DNA of 64,000 nucleotides from Cloeon dipterum (lineage: Eukaryota > Arthropoda > Insecta > Ephemeroptera > Baetidae), in assembly GCF_949628265.1 (NCBI RefSeq), contig NC_088788.1, forward strand, positions 8,618,001 to 8,682,000. The letters run 5' to 3'. Positions 62,119-64,000 of the stretch are shown one piece after another. The first letter of the stretch is position 1. Each line of letters starts with the position of its first letter. The notes below the pieces were generated by a model. The model did no database searches and had not been told where the DNA came from. It saw only the letters and a program-made list of their open reading frames with translations. Made by a program: the position numbers and the translations under genes.

Positions 62119-64000
62119 AAAAAAATAAAACTTTTCAGTTGTAGAAATTCTGGATTTAACCACCGATGTTTTCACAGCAGAGTTTGGAACGAAATAAAAA
62201 AAACCTTTTACAAACGATTGAATATTGAGTAAAATTTACAAATTTCGTTTCCCTTGGTCACAACGCTATTAATTTTCAATTTGGTCATGCGCATGCAAAT
62301 TATAAACCGAGTGATTGGTTTTAAATTATATAACACTGTGGTTTCGCAGAAGTAATCAATATTCAAAATGCTTTTAAACATCGAAGCAGCCAAAAATTTA
62401 ACAATTATTGGTTTCATACACATCTAATCCTTAATATTTTTGATAAAAACTGTCACGAATTTCACGGAATTCAAATTTTAGAACTGGCAGCTTCATGTGG
62501 CAGTCGTGGAGCTCTATGGAACGTTAGCAAAGTGCATGAAGCAGCAGTGTCGGTTTTCATTTGTTCCCGGCTGCGCACCTTTTGCAGCAGCGGTGACGGC
62601 AGCGGCGGTGGCAGCTTCCATTTTACTAATGCACATTTTCGCAGGCATACAGAAAGTGCAAACAGTGCAGAGGGCATCCGCCCGTCCAGCTACATCAAAT
62701 AGAATTATGTACACCGACAGTGCACAAACAGACACACACGCGCGCACGCCAGCCAGCGAAATTTGCATGTTACGAGGAACAACAACTGCTGCAGTGTGTG
62801 TCGTTTGCGAATAATACATTAAAGTGGCGTGTTCGGCTCCATCTGCAGCACTGCAAAAGCCGTTTTTCAACGAGTCGCAACTCTAGCTGTGTCTAAACAG
62901 CGTAAAATTCGTGTTCTCTCCGTGGACGAAGGGATTATTTTGCAGCAACACTTGATACATGGATTTAAATTTTTCTGTCAATAGCATAATTTTTGTAAAC
63001 GAGTGAAACAAATAATTGTTTAATTATATTTTTGTGTTGTTTCATTCATCTTATTATAATAATAAGTTTAACTTGAATTCTTTTTGTTTTACTAATTGAA
63101 AAATACTTATTATAATAAATATTTCAGTTAAATCATATTGCGCATACTTAAAACACTTTCATTTTAGCAATCGATGATTATTTGCTCCATTATTTGGTTA
63201 TTTGATGCATCTATTCGGCCGAATCAACACCTAATTTTTTGATTAACACTGTAACTTTTCTCATATAATCTTGTTCATCAAAATATCAATAAAAATATCA
63301 TTGCCTCAGGGAGCATTAATATTACAAGATTTTAAAATGAGAATATTTACTTGACATTTGATTCATCTAAGGAAAACAGGTTTTATTTTTGGTCACAATT
63401 TCACAGTTCTAAAGAAGAATTAAAAAACTTGCTCTAATTTCTATTTTTTTATAAATTTAATTAATTTTGTTCAGAACATTTTTAAAAATGCTAAATTGTA
63501 ACAAAAACTCCAATATTTTTCTTCTTCTTCTCTATATGAATGAAACGCCATTTGAATTAAAAATAAATAAATTTGAATTTTTGAAACTAGTATTATTTCT
63601 TGTATACGGCATTGAAACAGACAAGACACGAGTTTTTCCATGTTGTAAAGACGTATGAATTTTTTTATACGTTGAAGAGTAGTTCTGGCATTATTCGAAT
63701 GAAGAATTTCAATTTAATCCTAAATCTTTGACTGAAATAAAACATAAAATTTTAAGAATATTGTCAGATCAAACAAATTCGACTCATTTAAGAGTTTGTT
63801 TATGGTCAGAAGGTCACTAAAAATGAAACAAAATGCGTGATAACTTTTGATATATATGTTTTTATTGTTACACAGTCTAACTTTGATATATAACATTAAG
63901 AATAAACGTTTCGTCATGTTTTTCGCTTCTTCGCGTCGTTTTAATAGAAAATCACTCAGCTCGGCGTGGCTTTTTACTCTCTGTCGATAAATATATAATA

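Larger units (their letters stand above)
59122..64000. other. Intergenic region to the window end
   Basis: Holds the MITE fragment at 59605-60015 and hAT-like MITEs C and D. GC-rich patches lie at about 60190-60430, 61250-61620 and 62480-62960; the last is rich in GCAGC and (AC) steps. A TATA-like GCATAAAAAGCGG is near 61300. The final 1 kb is AT-rich. No supported gene. Confidence 0.5.

Noticed and set aside
1-64000. tRNA, rRNA or CRISPR arrays
   Set aside because: No tRNA-like B-box with matching arms, no rRNA motif and no spaced direct-repeat array could be recognised by eye.

Overview
This window comes from an animal nuclear genome, almost certainly an insect. The genes have many short AT-rich introns (about 50-100 bases) with ordinary GT/AG borders and no operons. 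The gene set includes a chitin-binding cuticle protein, and miniature transposons are scattered through the window. I cannot name the species.

Positions 1-15560 hold a tandem triplication of one multi-exon plus-strand gene. Copy 1 is 161-3252 and its first exons lie before the window. Copy 2 is 4559-9240 and copy 3 is 10808-15203. Joining the exons gives proteins of about 885 and 880 residues for copies 2 and 3, with every junction in phase. The architecture is unusual: a caspase-like domain with the catalytic His (THG) and Cys (ACRG), then a second caspase-shaped domain lacking both residues, then a P-loop STAND/NACHT-like NTPase (GWGKS, LDNIDD, STRP). Insects are generally thought to lack classical NLRs, so a caspase fused to a STAND-type switch is the main candidate for an undescribed system. 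Copy 1 keeps the protease residues but has lost the Walker A lysine.

Positions 15561-23797 show no gene I can support. A six-exon MFS transporter resembling the FLVCR/SLC49 family lies at 23798-26802 (+). A CPAP1-type cuticular protein with one peritrophin-A chitin-binding domain lies at 27388-30305 (-), with a leader exon and TATA box near 31200.

Positions 31230-44787 are about 13.5 kb without a recognisable gene. They hold an inverted pair of TTAA-flanked MITEs, a hAT-like MITE, simple repeats and several GC-rich islands. The kinesin-1 heavy chain gene (Khc) occupies 44788-52198 (-) in eleven coding exons, about 1000 residues. A divergent C14orf119-like gene follows at 53719-54613 (+). It has two copies of the domain and a reading-frame break. 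The rest, to 64000, is non-coding apart from a retroelement remnant, two more hAT-like MITEs and GC-rich patches.

Three MITE families were recognised from inverted termini and target duplications. One inserted into an intron of caspase-STAND copy 2 and another into an intron of copy 3, both after those copies separated.
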